Position numbers and translations under genes: made by a program. A DNA stretch of 64,000 nucleotides from NCBI RefSeq assembly GCF_900113335.1, contig NZ_FOOX01000011.1, positions 62,001-126,000 of the forward strand, in the 5' to 3' direction. The notes beneath the pieces are model-generated. The model worked only from the letters and a program-made list of their open reading frames with translations, had not been told where the DNA came from and did not search any database. The first letter of the stretch is position 1. Every line of letters starts with the position of its first letter. Shown one piece after another: positions 25,199-34,982 of the stretch. The DNA is from Desulfotruncus arcticus DSM 17038. GTDB lineage: Bacteria > Bacillota > Desulfotomaculia > Desulfotomaculales > Desulfallaceae.

Positions 25199-27299
25199 AC
25201 TCATTAACTTGGGCAAAGAGTTGTTCAACTTGGGTTTAAAAAAATCATGCTTTAGAATCGGCTACGAAATTTTAAACCGCTCCGGAGCAAGGTGTTACCT
25301 GCAGCCGATAAAACCCTGCCATAATGTTGCCAGGGCGGCTTACCTTGGAAAAACGGCTATGGACATACAACAGTTTCGCAGAGAAAAAAAACCATTTTTT
25401 ATGCCACCACGGGAGGAATTGGCTGCAGGCTTAAAAAGGATACCGTTGCTTTCCCGGGAGAAAATTCTGCAGGAAGCCATCCGGGCCGAGAATGGACAAA
25501 TTAAATGTTTTTCCCGCTGGCGCGCCGACTATGGCAACCCGGTCAACTGGCATTTAAATCCTGTCCGGGGGGTAAGCTGGCCGTTAAATGTACACTGGTC
25601 AAAGGTATTAACTTATGAAAAGCAGTGCGGTGATTGTAAGTTAACCTGGGAAATCAATCGCTTTCCTCATCTTTACACCTGGATCAGGGCTTACGCTTGT
25701 ACAGGCGACTCCCGCTGGTTAAAAGCCTGGGTAAGCCAGCTAAAAGCATGGGAACAGGATAATCCATACCGGTCGGGGCTGAATTGGCACAGCGGACAGG
25801 AGCTGGCTATGAGAAGCCTGGGCTGGATAGCAGGTCTCTATGTTTTCATGGAAGATAAAAGCTTGCAGGAAGAAGATTTTACCCGCTTGTTAAGGTTGTT
25901 ATACCTGCATGGTGAGCACATTTACACTAATATCAATTATGCCCGGCTGGCCGTCCATAATAATCACCTTATCGGTGAAGCGCTGTTATTATATGCGTTG
26001 GGAGCCTTATTCCCCTGGATGCGGGGTGCAAACAAATGGAAAAGAAAAGGCAGGGAACTTTTAGAACAAGATTGCCTCCGCCAATTTTACAGCGACGGCG
26101 GCTACTGCCAATCCTCACATAATTATCATCGCTTGGCATTACATTATTACCTGTGGGCGTGCAGAGTTGGCGAATGCCTGGGGGAACCGTTCGATGAGGA
26201 AATTTACCGGACGCTGCATAGATCTCTAAATTATTTACGCTCCATGCTGAATGAGCAAGACGGCCGGCTGCCCAATTGGGGTTGTAATGACGGAGCCTTA
26301 TTATGCCCCTGGACCTCCTGTGACTACAGCGATTTCCGGCCCGTGTTAAATGCTCTGTCTTATTTAACCACCGCCGGGCGGTGTTTTATCGACGGCCCCT
26401 GGAACGAAGAATTGCTCTGGTTTTGGGGGATAAAGGCCTTAATGCAACCGGTTGGAGAGTATCAGTACCAAAATATCGCTTGTTTCCCTGAAAGCGGCTT
26501 GTATTGTATCCGGCAAGGTCCCGGCGATTTTGCCGTTTTGCGCTGCGGGTCGCTGCACGAGCGTTTCGGCCAGGCGGACCAGCTGCATTTGGACATCTGG
26601 TGGCGGGGTCTGAACGTGGCCCGGGACGGCGGATCTTATTTATATAATGATGAATTGTCCTATCACCGATATTTTATGGGCACTGCTTCCCACAATACCA
26701 TAACAGTGGACGGGCAAAATCAAATGCTGCTGATCAGGCGCTTTAAGTGGCTGGAATTGGTCAAGGCAGGCAAGGTCGGCCTAAATAAAACAGCGCACCA
26801 ACTGGAAGCGGCCGGTGAGCATTACGGCTATTGCCGTCTGCCCGGCAAGGTCGTTCATCGCCGGAGGGTTATACTGACAGATGGTATCTATGTTATTATT
26901 GATTATTTAACGCAAACCGGAGCAACAAAACATGACTACGCCATCCATTGGCTTTTGGGACCGTGGCCCTGCAACATGGTCAAATATCATTCCTGGTGGC
27001 GGGTGGATCAAGCTACTCCGGCCGGCGGCCATACTTTAAACATCGTTGTACTGGACAAAGAATTTAAGCCTGTCGCAGATGATAACGGCACTATTGTTAA
27101 AGGGGAAGCAGAGCCCTCCCCCCGGGGCTGGGAATCACGTTATTACGGCAGGCGTCAAGCCGTAACCTCAGTACAAGTAAACTGTTCCACAGATAAGGAT
27201 ATTTGTGTGATCAGTATATTTGCACCGCCCGAAGTCAATGCGCCAACTATGGTTAATGGCAATATATTGGATGGTAAAATAAAGCTGAATTTGACCTGA
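25182..27299 (+). CDS. Heparinase II/III-like polysaccharide lyase family protein
   Basis: 705 residues. The N-terminal alpha/alpha toroid includes HSGQELAMRSLGW, VHNNHLIGEALLLYALG and QSSHNYHRLALHYYLW. A C-terminal heparinase II/III beta domain spans ~residues 430-640 (RFGQADQLHLDIWWRGLNVARDGGSYLYN ... YFMGTASHNTITVDGQNQM). The conserved Asn/His/Tyr elements of the family are present. No signal peptide is seen. Within polysaccharide operons such proteins trim or modify uronic-acid-containing chains. Coupled to the preceding glycosyltransferase. Confidence 0.9.
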   Translation: MNWMIKLINLGKELFNLGLKKSCFRIGYEILNRSGARCYLQPIKPCHNVARAAYLGKTAMDIQQFRREKKPFFMPPREELAAGLKRIPLLSREKILQEAIRAENGQIKCFSRWRADYGNPVNWHLNPVRGVSWPLNVHWSKVLTYEKQCGDCKLTWEINRFPHLYTWIRAYACTGDSRWLKAWVSQLKAWEQDNPYRSGLNWHSGQELAMRSLGWIAGLYVFMEDKSLQEEDFTRLLRLLYLHGEHIYTNINYARLAVHNNHLIGEALLLYALGALFPWMRGANKWKRKGRELLEQDCLRQFYSDGGYCQSSHNYHRLALHYYLWACRVGECLGEPFDEEIYRTLHRSLNYLRSMLNEQDGRLPNWGCNDGALLCPWTSCDYSDFRPVLNALSYLTTAGRCFIDGPWNEELLWFWGIKALMQPVGEYQYQNIACFPESGLYCIRQGPGDFAVLRCGSLHERFGQADQLHLDIWWRGLNVARDGGSYLYNDELSYHRYFMGTASHNTITVDGQNQMLLIRRFKWLELVKAGKVGLNKTAHQLEAAGEHYGYCRLPGKVVHRRRVILTDGIYVIIDYLTQTGATKHDYAIHWLLGPWPCNMVKYHSWWRVDQATPAGGHTLNIVVLDKEFKPVADDNGTIVKGEAEPSPRGWESRYYGRRQAVTSVQVNCSTDKDICVISIFAPPEVNAPTMVNGNILDGKIKLNLT

Positions 27300-27318
27300 G
27301 GAATACGGGGTAACAACT

Positions 27319-29880
27319 ATGAACGTTAAAAATTGTATGGTAAAAATAATCAAACCGGTCTTGAGCGTATTTCCTCTCGGCCTTGTTGGTTTAGCCCCCT
27401 TTTTTCGAGGCTTGATTTTTGAGCGGGAAATGAGTATCCATCATTATCTGGTCGCTATGGTTTCTTTACTGGCGCTGATCCTGCTCATTTTCGAGTCCTT
27501 CAATGCGGGTGCCGGCGCAGCGCACGGCAGCTGCCAAAAGCCGGGCAGCAACGGTGGTAAAGCCAATGAGGGGCAGCATTTGCCGGTGCGGCAGCTGGCA
27601 GCATCACCGTATTTTTGGTCGCTGGCTGCGCTTACAGCCTTATACGGACTATCCTTTTTTCAAGCCATCAACTTACGGGAGGGCTTTTTCACCTGGCTGA
27701 GGCATCTTGATTACCTGTTATCTTTTGTGCTCGTTTTTCTGGCAGCGGGGATATGGGAAAAGGACCGGCCACAGGTGAGTTTTGTTCGCTGGTCTTTTAC
27801 TATTTTTGCGATTACAGGAACAGCCGTGGCTGCCGGGGGCATTCTGACAGGTCAGGGTATTATGTTGATTGATGGCGGGCTGATCTTTAACCGCCTGGCC
27901 TCCACTTTCCTTTATCCCAACTCCATGGCGGCCTACCTCATGGCAACGTTGCTAATGGTTATCCACCTGGCGGTGCAAAACGCTCGGCCTTTAACAGCGG
28001 GAGCCTTTGCCGGGATGGGCTTTATAACCTTCCTGGCCATCTTAGGCAGCCAGAGCCGGGGGGTGTGGGTAATGCTGCCGCTCATCCTGGCTATATTCAT
28101 TTTGGGGCAAACGGCCAGGAAAAAGGTTGTTTTATTTACCACAGTCATTTTTAGCCTAGCTATAATCCTGGGGAACCTCACTGTGACACCGCAAGTGCAG
28201 CAGATACAACCCAACTGGGTTGCTTTCCTTTATACCCTGGCAGGTTGTTTGACCACCGGTATTGTCTGGGGCGGCTGTGCCATATGGTTTCAAAAAACTT
28301 CTCAGTTAAAAGGCGCCAGCAACGCCGGGAAAAAACCACTCCTACAAAAGATACCCGCCATCAATGGAGTTGTTAAACCTACCCTTTTGAAAGCGGGCGG
28401 ATGCCGGCGAGGACTTGTCACTGTTATGATTTGCGCCAGTTTAATTCTTTTTGCCGGGGCAGCCTTGATTTATAGTCATCCGGGCAGTGCCCGTGAAGCA
28501 GTCATATCCGGCAACCCCCTGCTGAACAGGCTTATGCATATCAACGCCGCGGATAGCAACCTCCAGGCCCGCATGGTGTATTATGCCGACGCCCTCAAGA
28601 TGGTCAAGGACCGTCCCCTGTTAGGCTGGGGGGGAGGCGGCTGGAACAGCGGATATCCTGCCTACCAATCTTATAATTACATTTCCACAACAGTACACAA
28701 CCACTTTTTACAGGTTTGGGTAGAAACAGGTACGTTGGGCTTGATTATGTTCATAGTACCTTTCCTGGCTTTATCCCGCGGCCTTTTATATCTCTACCGT
28801 GCCCGTACCACCCGGGCCCCGGCTCCGGAAACCTGGACCGTTGGCACGGCTGCTTTAGCCATTGGCATGCACTCGGTGATTGATTTTGACCTCTCCTTTA
28901 GCAGTATCGCCTTGCTCCTTTGGTTTTTACTGGCGCTGTTTGCCTACTGGGAAGCTCAACGCCAACAGCTTACTCAAACATCCCGGTACAACCGTAGTAC
29001 AAACGGAAGCGGTACCATCAGGCCAGCCGTATTGTTAATCCTGTTTCTAAGCCTGGCTTCAATGCACCTGGCAGCCGCTACTATCACCCTGCGGGCCGCG
29101 GCAGCCAAAGCGCAAGCGTGTACCTCGGCCGCTCAAAAAGGCGATAATAACAGGGCGTTGGAATATATTCAAACAGCCGGTTATTTAGATCGTTGGTCGG
29201 CCCAATACCCAATGGCGCAGGCCCGGTTCTTAATGGCCGGCATCGAATATACCCAGGATTTACAGGCCAAGGAAGCTTTGGCTAATGAAAGCCTTAACCT
29301 GGCTTCCCGGGCTGTGGAACTGGACAGATACAATTCGGACAATCGCTTTTTCTACGCCCGGCTGTTATTGGCCAACGGCCAGCTGGAAAAAGCCCTGACA
29401 GAAGCCGAGCGGGCCAGGGAACTGAAGCCCTGGTTTATCAAAACCTATGAAGAACTTAACAGTATCTACATAAATGTGGCCGTGCAACAGCTCCTGCGCG
29501 GCCAGCCGGAAGCTGCCGGCGATAATCTCCGCCGGGTGCTGGTGGTTACCCGGGAGGCCGTTACCCAAAAAGACAGGTTACCGCCCCGGCTAAAAAGCTT
29601 GTGGGATAGGAACTCGGATCTGACGCTTACTCCGGCTCTGGCCCTTACCGCGGGTCAGTCCGCAGTGCTCTTGGGGGATTATACCGGGGCCGGATATTTC
29701 CTGACGCGCGCCTGTCAGGCAGAAGATCCGAATGCCAAAGCTGTCGCCCAGCTGTGGCTGGGAGTAGCCCTGCAAAAGTCCGGTGATTTAACGGGAGCAG
29801 AGTTACAGAAAAGCGCCTGCCGGGCCAGCCCTGAAGCAGAGAGAGAATACACCATGATTAACCAATTGGTAGAATGGTAA
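27319..29880 (+). CDS. O-antigen ligase/polymerase-like membrane protein with C-terminal TPR domain
   Basis: 853 residues. Residues ~1-600 have about a dozen transmembrane helices and the Wzy_C/WaaL loop DRPLLGWGGGGWNSGYPAYQSYNYISTTVHNHFLQVWVETGTLGLIMF. Residues ~610-853 are TPR-like (ALEYIQTAGYLDRWSAQYPMAQARF, LLLANGQLEKALTEAERARELKPW). Such proteins polymerise or attach surface glycans on the outer face of the membrane. It follows the lyase-like gene by 19 bases on the same strand. Confidence 0.88.
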   Translation: MNVKNCMVKIIKPVLSVFPLGLVGLAPFFRGLIFEREMSIHHYLVAMVSLLALILLIFESFNAGAGAAHGSCQKPGSNGGKANEGQHLPVRQLAASPYFWSLAALTALYGLSFFQAINLREGFFTWLRHLDYLLSFVLVFLAAGIWEKDRPQVSFVRWSFTIFAITGTAVAAGGILTGQGIMLIDGGLIFNRLASTFLYPNSMAAYLMATLLMVIHLAVQNARPLTAGAFAGMGFITFLAILGSQSRGVWVMLPLILAIFILGQTARKKVVLFTTVIFSLAIILGNLTVTPQVQQIQPNWVAFLYTLAGCLTTGIVWGGCAIWFQKTSQLKGASNAGKKPLLQKIPAINGVVKPTLLKAGGCRRGLVTVMICASLILFAGAALIYSHPGSAREAVISGNPLLNRLMHINAADSNLQARMVYYADALKMVKDRPLLGWGGGGWNSGYPAYQSYNYISTTVHNHFLQVWVETGTLGLIMFIVPFLALSRGLLYLYRARTTRAPAPETWTVGTAALAIGMHSVIDFDLSFSSIALLLWFLLALFAYWEAQRQQLTQTSRYNRSTNGSGTIRPAVLLILFLSLASMHLAAATITLRAAAAKAQACTSAAQKGDNNRALEYIQTAGYLDRWSAQYPMAQARFLMAGIEYTQDLQAKEALANESLNLASRAVELDRYNSDNRFFYARLLLANGQLEKALTEAERARELKPWFIKTYEELNSIYINVAVQQLLRGQPEAAGDNLRRVLVVTREAVTQKDRLPPRLKSLWDRNSDLTLTPALALTAGQSAVLLGDYTGAGYFLTRACQAEDPNAKAVAQLWLGVALQKSGDLTGAELQKSACRASPEAEREYTMINQLVEW

Positions 29881-29907
29881 AACGCCAACATGCAAAAAAC
29901 AGCTTTT

Positions 29908-29950
29908 AAAGGCTCCTTTATGATTGGTATAAATAAAGGAGCCTTTTTAT
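29908..29950 (+). terminator. Rho-independent terminator
   Basis: AAAGGCTCCTTTA (29908-29920) pairs perfectly with TAAAGGAGCCTTT (29934-29946), followed by TTTTT. It ends the 24047-29880 operon. Confidence 0.88.
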
Positions 29951-30031
29951 GTAAAAATATACCATAATATTGTCACCGGAAATAATTTCCACCCATATAT
30001 TAATAGTAAATAATTAAGAGGAGGATTATTA

Positions 30032-30409
30032 ATGAATTATTTTAAAACCCTTAAACGACAAAAGATTAGTCTTATTTTAGCGTTGATCTTTATGATGGCA
30101 CTGTTCGCAGGACCGTATACGGCACTTGCCGCCAACCTGGAAACAAGAATAACCGAGCCCGTCCTCTCCCCCGCTCCAAGCCTATATAACACCTACTCCA
30201 TCACCGGGCCGGTTGTAGCTCCCAGCAGTGAAAAAGCTACGATTATCAATATCCAACAAAAGCTTGTCGGTCTCGGTTATGACACCGGCGGCATTGACGG
30301 GATTTATGGTCCTAAAACAAGGAACGCAGTGATGCTGTTCCAGGCCAGCCGAAATTTAGCTGTCGACGGTATTGCCGGCCCGAAAACATTAGCAGCGCTG
30401 GGACTTTAA
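30032..30409 (+). CDS. Secreted peptidoglycan-binding domain protein
   Basis: 125 residues: Sec signal peptide (LILALIFMMALFAGPYTALAA), a linker, and a single C-terminal PG_binding_1 domain (INIQQKLVGLGYDTGGIDGIYGPKTRNAVMLFQASRNLAVDGIAGPKTLAALGL). AGAGGAGG precedes the ATG. No catalytic domain is attached, so it may be a wall-binding accessory protein. Confidence 0.9.
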   Translation: MNYFKTLKRQKISLILALIFMMALFAGPYTALAANLETRITEPVLSPAPSLYNTYSITGPVVAPSSEKATIINIQQKLVGLGYDTGGIDGIYGPKTRNAVMLFQASRNLAVDGIAGPKTLAALGL

Positions 30410-30421
30410 AAACCAGCCGGG

Positions 30422-30452
30422 AATAACGTAGGTACCGGGTACCTACGTTATT
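30422..30452. terminator. Perfect 31-base palindrome between convergent genes
   Basis: Two 15-base arms (30422-30436 and 30438-30452) are exact reverse complements around one base. It lies between convergent genes and probably acts as a bidirectional terminator, although there is no T run. With a one-base centre it could also form a cruciform or be a protein-binding site. Confidence 0.6.
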
Positions 30453-30527
30453 CTCCAGTTGAGCCAATACCGTTGCCCGGCTGGGAAGTATTTTCAAGCC
30501 GGCTCCCTTGCTTGTTGCTTTCCGTGA

Positions 30528-32897
30528 TTATTTAAGCTGTGTAATAACCAGATCATCAAAGTCCTGGGTACCGTTATCGCCGGGCATACCCGAGAGGTAA
30601 ATCCTGGTGGTCACTGCCGTGGCAGGCACCGCAAGGGTCATCCCGGGCATGTCCTCCCAACCGCTGTCCTTATTAATATAGGTAAAGGTTTTAAAATTGT
30701 CGCTGCCGTCCTGATAGTAGAATCTTACCACTACCCGGGCCCCTTTTACCGCCGTCCCTTTGCGGGTCCTGGCATTGATTTGATAGGTGCCGGGCTTCAG
30801 CTGCAGGTCCTGGTAAAAGTAAAAGTTATAGGTATTGGTCAAATATTTGTTGCCATTGCTTTCCGTCTTTATTTGCGCGGTATTGTTTATATTCACCCAA
30901 CCCGTGCTGCCTGCACCAAAGTCGCCGTTATTAATTAAGTTTGTAACGTTATTGATTTGAATAGCAACCGGGTCCGAGGTGGCATTGTTCCCCGCCGCAT
31001 CAACGGCCATAGCCCGCACGTAGTAAGTAGCATTGGCCAGACCGGCAACATTCCAGGTTAAATTCCAAACACCCTGTGCTACCGAACCGCTGCTTAAGGT
31101 GGCATCTCCAATGGTGGTCCAACTGCCCTGCGGATTGGTGGCATAAGCAAAGGTTAATTTTACTACACCCTCATTGTCACCCGCCGTGGCTTTCAGGGCC
31201 GTTGCAGCTGTTACGGAACTGCCGCTTGCCGGCGCGCTGATACTCACCGCAGGCGCCTCGGTATCCGATTCCGCTGGAGGTGTAGTGTCGTCCGGCGCGG
31301 AAGTATCTCCTGCCGCCACCAGGGTCAGATCGTCAAAGTCCTGGGTACCGTTATCGCCGGGCATGCCCGAGAGGTAAATCCTGGTGGTCACTGCCGTGGC
31401 AGGCACCGACAGGGTCATCCCGGGCATATCCTCCCAACCGCTGCCCTTATTGACATAGGTAAAGGTTTTAAAATTGTCGCTGCCGTCCTGATAGTAGAAT
31501 CTTACCACTACCCGGGCCCCTTTCACCGCCGTCCCTTTGCGGGTCCTGGCATTGATTTGATAGGTGCCGGGCTTCAACTGCAGGTCCTGGTAAAAGTAAA
31601 AGTTATAGCTATTGGTCAAGTATTTGTTGCCATTGCTTTCCGTCTTTATTTGCGCGGCATTGTTTATATTCACCCAACCCGTGCTGCCTGCACCAAAGTC
31701 GCCGTTGTTAATTAAATTGTCTCCGGCACCCGGTTCGGGAGTGGGATTGGGATCGGGGTCGGGAACTTCACCAGGTGGTTGATCAGTCTCCTCATTTTGC
31801 GCCAACACATAATTCATATACGCCAGCCCCTGAATTTCAGGCGGATTTAAAGACGATTTATTCTTAATCACATTATAAGCAGCATCGAATAAGGAAGGCG
31901 ACCATGGCGCGAAAACCAGCCAGTTGCCGATTTGACCTTGCTGCTCAATGGTGCCGCTGCCGTTAAGGTAATTGGCAATAGTGCCATCGCTTTTAACCAG
32001 CACTTTGGCAGCCGTGTTGGCAAACTTCCGCATATCAGCCGCACTAAAAATGCCGTTATCATAAGCCATGTTGATAAACTGGAGTGCAACGTTGGCATGA
32101 TTGGTATCTTCTATAGTATTGGTGAACCTGGGATCACTTGGGTAGTACTTCCAATAATAGCCGCCGGAGGAACTGTTGGTGAGTAAATTTTGTTTGAAAA
32201 AATTAGCCATCTTTTTACCCTTATCAAGATAGGAGCTGTCCCCCGTCGCTTCATAAATAGCCAGCAAAGCGCTGCCTACAGCTAAATTTTTATTGATGGG
32301 CCTGTCCAAATGCAGAGTATTGCCATCCTCAATCCAGGTGAAATTAACGTCGGAATTGCGAAGTTGGCTCATGAAAAGCACATTTACAGCATCCTTGGCC
32401 GCCTTTACATACTCATTTGCTTTAGCCCGATACGACGCCAGATTGGGATCTTTGTTGACGAGGGCCGCAAACTGGGCCAGCGGTGTCGCTATCAATCCCG
32501 TTTCATCGGCATAAATATAGTAAGTTTTATAATCCGTATATTTCCCATCCCGCCAAACCGGCAGGCTAAGACCGCGGTAATCGATCACTCCCCGTACACT
32601 GTCCCTGCGCGCCAGAGCGCTGTCGGCATGGTCAATAAAATTATTAATATATTGTTTATCCTTGGTAGCCTGATACATTACCAGGTACGATCTCATTATG
32701 TATGTTTCCGACCAGGCCAGGGTAGGGCTGTCTACCGCGCTTTTCAAAGAGCTCCACCTGGACGGAGCGCCATATTTATCAAACATTTGCTTTAAACCGG
32801 CTGCATCCACAGTGCCGGCCCAGGCAAGCGGAACCGAGCTAAAAAACATAGACAAAACAAAAACCAGGAAAATGCAATTCTTTAACTTTTTGGGCAT
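30528..32897 (-). CDS. Secreted (alpha/alpha)6-barrel glycosidase-like protein with two CBM-like modules
   Basis: 789 residues. Signal peptide (NCIFLVFVLSMFFSSVPLAWAG), then a helical barrel domain at ~30-380 resembling six-hairpin glycosidases or C5-epimerases (IYADETGLIATPLAQFAAL, DTNHANVALQFINMAYDNG, GNWLVFAPWSPSLFDAAY). A Pro/Asp linker, a CBM4/9-like module, an Ig-like bacterial domain (~555-650) and a second CBM-like module follow. The two modules are almost identical in protein and DNA. The ATG at 32897 has GGAGG eight bases upstream. The catalytic activity is unproven. Confidence 0.82.
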   Translation of the reverse strand: MPKKLKNCIFLVFVLSMFFSSVPLAWAGTVDAAGLKQMFDKYGAPSRWSSLKSAVDSPTLAWSETYIMRSYLVMYQATKDKQYINNFIDHADSALARRDSVRGVIDYRGLSLPVWRDGKYTDYKTYYIYADETGLIATPLAQFAALVNKDPNLASYRAKANEYVKAAKDAVNVLFMSQLRNSDVNFTWIEDGNTLHLDRPINKNLAVGSALLAIYEATGDSSYLDKGKKMANFFKQNLLTNSSSGGYYWKYYPSDPRFTNTIEDTNHANVALQFINMAYDNGIFSAADMRKFANTAAKVLVKSDGTIANYLNGSGTIEQQGQIGNWLVFAPWSPSLFDAAYNVIKNKSSLNPPEIQGLAYMNYVLAQNEETDQPPGEVPDPDPNPTPEPGAGDNLINNGDFGAGSTGWVNINNAAQIKTESNGNKYLTNSYNFYFYQDLQLKPGTYQINARTRKGTAVKGARVVVRFYYQDGSDNFKTFTYVNKGSGWEDMPGMTLSVPATAVTTRIYLSGMPGDNGTQDFDDLTLVAAGDTSAPDDTTPPAESDTEAPAVSISAPASGSSVTAATALKATAGDNEGVVKLTFAYATNPQGSWTTIGDATLSSGSVAQGVWNLTWNVAGLANATYYVRAMAVDAAGNNATSDPVAIQINNVTNLINNGDFGAGSTGWVNINNTAQIKTESNGNKYLTNTYNFYFYQDLQLKPGTYQINARTRKGTAVKGARVVVRFYYQDGSDNFKTFTYINKDSGWEDMPGMTLAVPATAVTTRIYLSGMPGDNGTQDFDDLVITQLK

Positions 32898-33011
32898 ATT
32901 GATGTGACCTCCTTTATTATGCATGACCTACTGAATTTCGACATTTTTCTCATATCTTCCTGGTAATTTATGTATGTAAATAAAACCACCCGAGGATATT
33001 GGTGGAAGCGA

Positions 33012-33055
33012 CAAAAAAAAAGCCACTGGCGTTGCGCAAGCAAGGCCTGTGGCTT
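33012..33055 (-). terminator. Terminator after the MNT/HEPN pair
   Basis: On the minus strand AGCCACAGGC and GCCAGTGGCT pair (one bulged base) with a T9 run after the stem. It lies about 70 bases after the HEPN stop. Confidence 0.8.
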
Positions 33056-33122
33056 CCTTATTATTGTACCAATACGCAGATGCAGTCTCTGCCCCGGGAA
33101 ATGTGCCAAGTGGTTTCACCCG

Positions 33123-33533
33123 TTAGGCTTGGCTGCCATACTGACTATTTAAATATTGTTCTATCCCGGCAATAAAGGTTCTAGCATTTTGCAGAGACTG
33201 TTCAGCATCTTTCCTGCTAACGATATAAAAATCATCATAATCACTTGCTAAACGCAAGTCTTGGGCGCTGATAATGATCTTGCGAAATTCCTTCGGCAAG
33301 ATACCTGTTTTAACAAAGTGCAGGTTAAAAAGGCTAATTACCCCCGAGTGCTTCCTTGAATCAAGCTCTATAGTGGCTAAAACGGCCCGCGCGGCTTGAA
33401 ATATGGCATAATAAGATTTGGAGGCTGCGTCCATATAATGTCCTAAATCAAATAATTGCTGGGCAACTAACAGCCGGTCCTGGGCCGACTTTAGCCGATA
33501 AAGGGCTAAATCCTTAGAAGTTAGTTGGTCCAC
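33123..33533 (-). CDS. HEPN-domain protein (UPF0332-like toxin)
   Basis: 136 residues, all helical. Motifs KSYYAIFQAARAVLATIELDSRKHSGVISLFNLHFVKTG are those of the UPF0332-type HEPN proteins, which in MNT/HEPN modules act as RNases or toxins. It overlaps the upstream nucleotidyltransferase gene by 13 bases and starts with GTG behind GGGTGA. It forms a two-gene toxin-antitoxin-like unit; the role is inferred from family pairing. Confidence 0.85.
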   Translation of the reverse strand: MDQLTSKDLALYRLKSAQDRLLVAQQLFDLGHYMDAASKSYYAIFQAARAVLATIELDSRKHSGVISLFNLHFVKTGILPKEFRKIIISAQDLRLASDYDDFYIVSRKDAEQSLQNARTFIAGIEQYLNSQYGSQA

Positions 33534-33862
33534 AAAGTTTCACCCTCTTCCATAACGTTCATGGCGAAGGGGGCCTTTACAGCTGACAGCCGCTGAAATT
33601 CCCTAACATCATAAATGTTTAATGAAAAATTCAGGCTATAATCAATACCATCATCCAGCAAGAAATCATAAAGCCGATCTCGGTCAATCTCATTACGGTC
33701 ACGCACTAAAACCAGCAGATCAATATCCGAATCCTTGGTAATATTGCCTCGCGCCTTTGAGCCATATAAAATCACAGAAACCAGTTGATCATAGCAAACC
33801 TTGGTAAGGTGATTGATAACCTTATCCAATGCTTTTTGCTCTTGTTTGGTTAGTTTCGCCAT
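33521..33862 (-). CDS. Minimal nucleotidyltransferase (MNT antitoxin-like)
   Basis: 113 residues of the polymerase-beta nucleotidyltransferase fold: GSKARGNITKDSDIDLLVLV gives the GSxARG and DxD motifs near residue 40, with a third acidic position in SLNIYD. Partners of HEPN toxins of this type neutralise them, in known cases by adding AMP to the toxin. The ATG at 33862 has GGGGGTG upstream. Confidence 0.87.
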   Translation of the reverse strand: MAKLTKQEQKALDKVINHLTKVCYDQLVSVILYGSKARGNITKDSDIDLLVLVRDRNEIDRDRLYDFLLDDGIDYSLNFSLNIYDVREFQRLSAVKAPFAMNVMEEGETLWTN

Positions 33863-34140
33863 TGTGGCCACCCCCTTTGCTTTATTATATAGGGTATCGC
33901 CAACATTTTAACGAAAATATACGCTAACAGACATATATTACCAGCCACATGGCTGGTTTCTTTACTCTAAGACAGTTATTACCATACCCAAATAAATGTA
34001 CCGATTTCCTTTAAGGTTATTATATCTCCTCTAACTTTTGTTTCCGCTACATAATGGTTAAAATGCGACAGTATCTCTCTTGATAGGTAATCCTCTTGCT
34101 GTTAAAATTTATGAAAATCATTAACACGAGGAGGGTTTCT

Positions 34141-34728
34141 ATGAATATTCATTACCGGGATGCCCAAAAAAATAATTGTCCGCTGTTGGCTGAATACATC
34201 TATTATGCCTCTGACGGTGTACTTGAGTATCTGTTTAAAGGCATTTTACCCGGTATGACGGTCACGCAACTGTTAACCCATGGTTTGCAGGATGAGAAAA
34301 GGTATAACTCATACAAAGATATTACCGTTGCAGAGTATAACCAGAAAATTGTTGGGATGATACAGTCGTACTCTTCCATACATCACAGAATAGATGATGA
34401 AATGAAATCCTTTCTCCCCGGGGAAAGGTTGGAAAAATTAAAAGAGTTTTATAATTCCAGGGTTGATAACAGCCTCTTAATCAACGCAATGTTTGTTGAT
34501 CAAAAATTCCGCCGTAAAGGTATCGGCAACACATTTATCTCGCTGGCTAGGAAAAAAGCTAAATCACTTGATTTCGATAAACTTAGCCTGTTTGTTTTAT
34601 CAGACAACGTAACTGCCCAAAAAGTATATCATTCCAACGGCTTTAAAATCATAAAAGAAATAGACTTTAAAGATGCAGCGAAAATTAATCATAGAAATGG
34701 AATTTACTTAATGGCTTGTGATATTTAA
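34141..34728 (+). CDS. GNAT-family N-acetyltransferase
   Basis: 195 residues. The acetyl-CoA-binding motif A is NAMFVDQKFRRKGIGNTFISLARKKAKS near residue 120, followed by LSLFVLSDNVTAQKVYHSNGFK. The ATG at 34141 has GAGGAGGG upstream. It lies in an AT-rich islet between polysaccharide genes. The substrate is unknown. Confidence 0.85.
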   Translation: MNIHYRDAQKNNCPLLAEYIYYASDGVLEYLFKGILPGMTVTQLLTHGLQDEKRYNSYKDITVAEYNQKIVGMIQSYSSIHHRIDDEMKSFLPGERLEKLKEFYNSRVDNSLLINAMFVDQKFRRKGIGNTFISLARKKAKSLDFDKLSLFVLSDNVTAQKVYHSNGFKIIKEIDFKDAAKINHRNGIYLMACDI

Positions 34729-34850
34729 AAAGAGGCTTATCTTCTCTTGCCAAATGCCTTTGTTGCACATTTTTTAGCTACTACGCAGTAACATAAGTTT
34801 AAAGTGCATCATTACGAAAATTTGTAGCGCTTAAATATTTCCTAGAAATA

Positions 34851-34942
34851 CTATTCTCGGAAATATTTTTTTGTTTTTCCATTGATATTATGCCGAGAAT
34901 ACGTTAAAATTACCTCTAAATTAATTGCCAAGAATACGTTTA
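34851..34942. repeat. GCC(G/A)AGAATACGTT direct repeats with inverted partner upstream of fic
   Basis: GCCGAGAATACGTT (from 34892) and GCCAAGAATACGTT (from 34927) are direct repeats 35 bases apart, and TATTCTCGGAAATA (from 34853) is in inverted orientation. They lie just upstream of the Fic and tyrosine recombinase genes. They could be operator half-sites or recombinase-binding core sites. The rest of 34729-34982 holds no gene. Confidence 0.45.
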
Positions 34943-34982
34943 GCGCATTAACCAGCTTAACTTTAAATTAAAGGTGCTTATT

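Noticed and set aside
33940-33957. ACCAGCCACATGGCTGGT as an attachment site of the recombinase islet
   Set aside because: It is a short palindrome with no second copy at the other side of the islet; more likely a hairpin.
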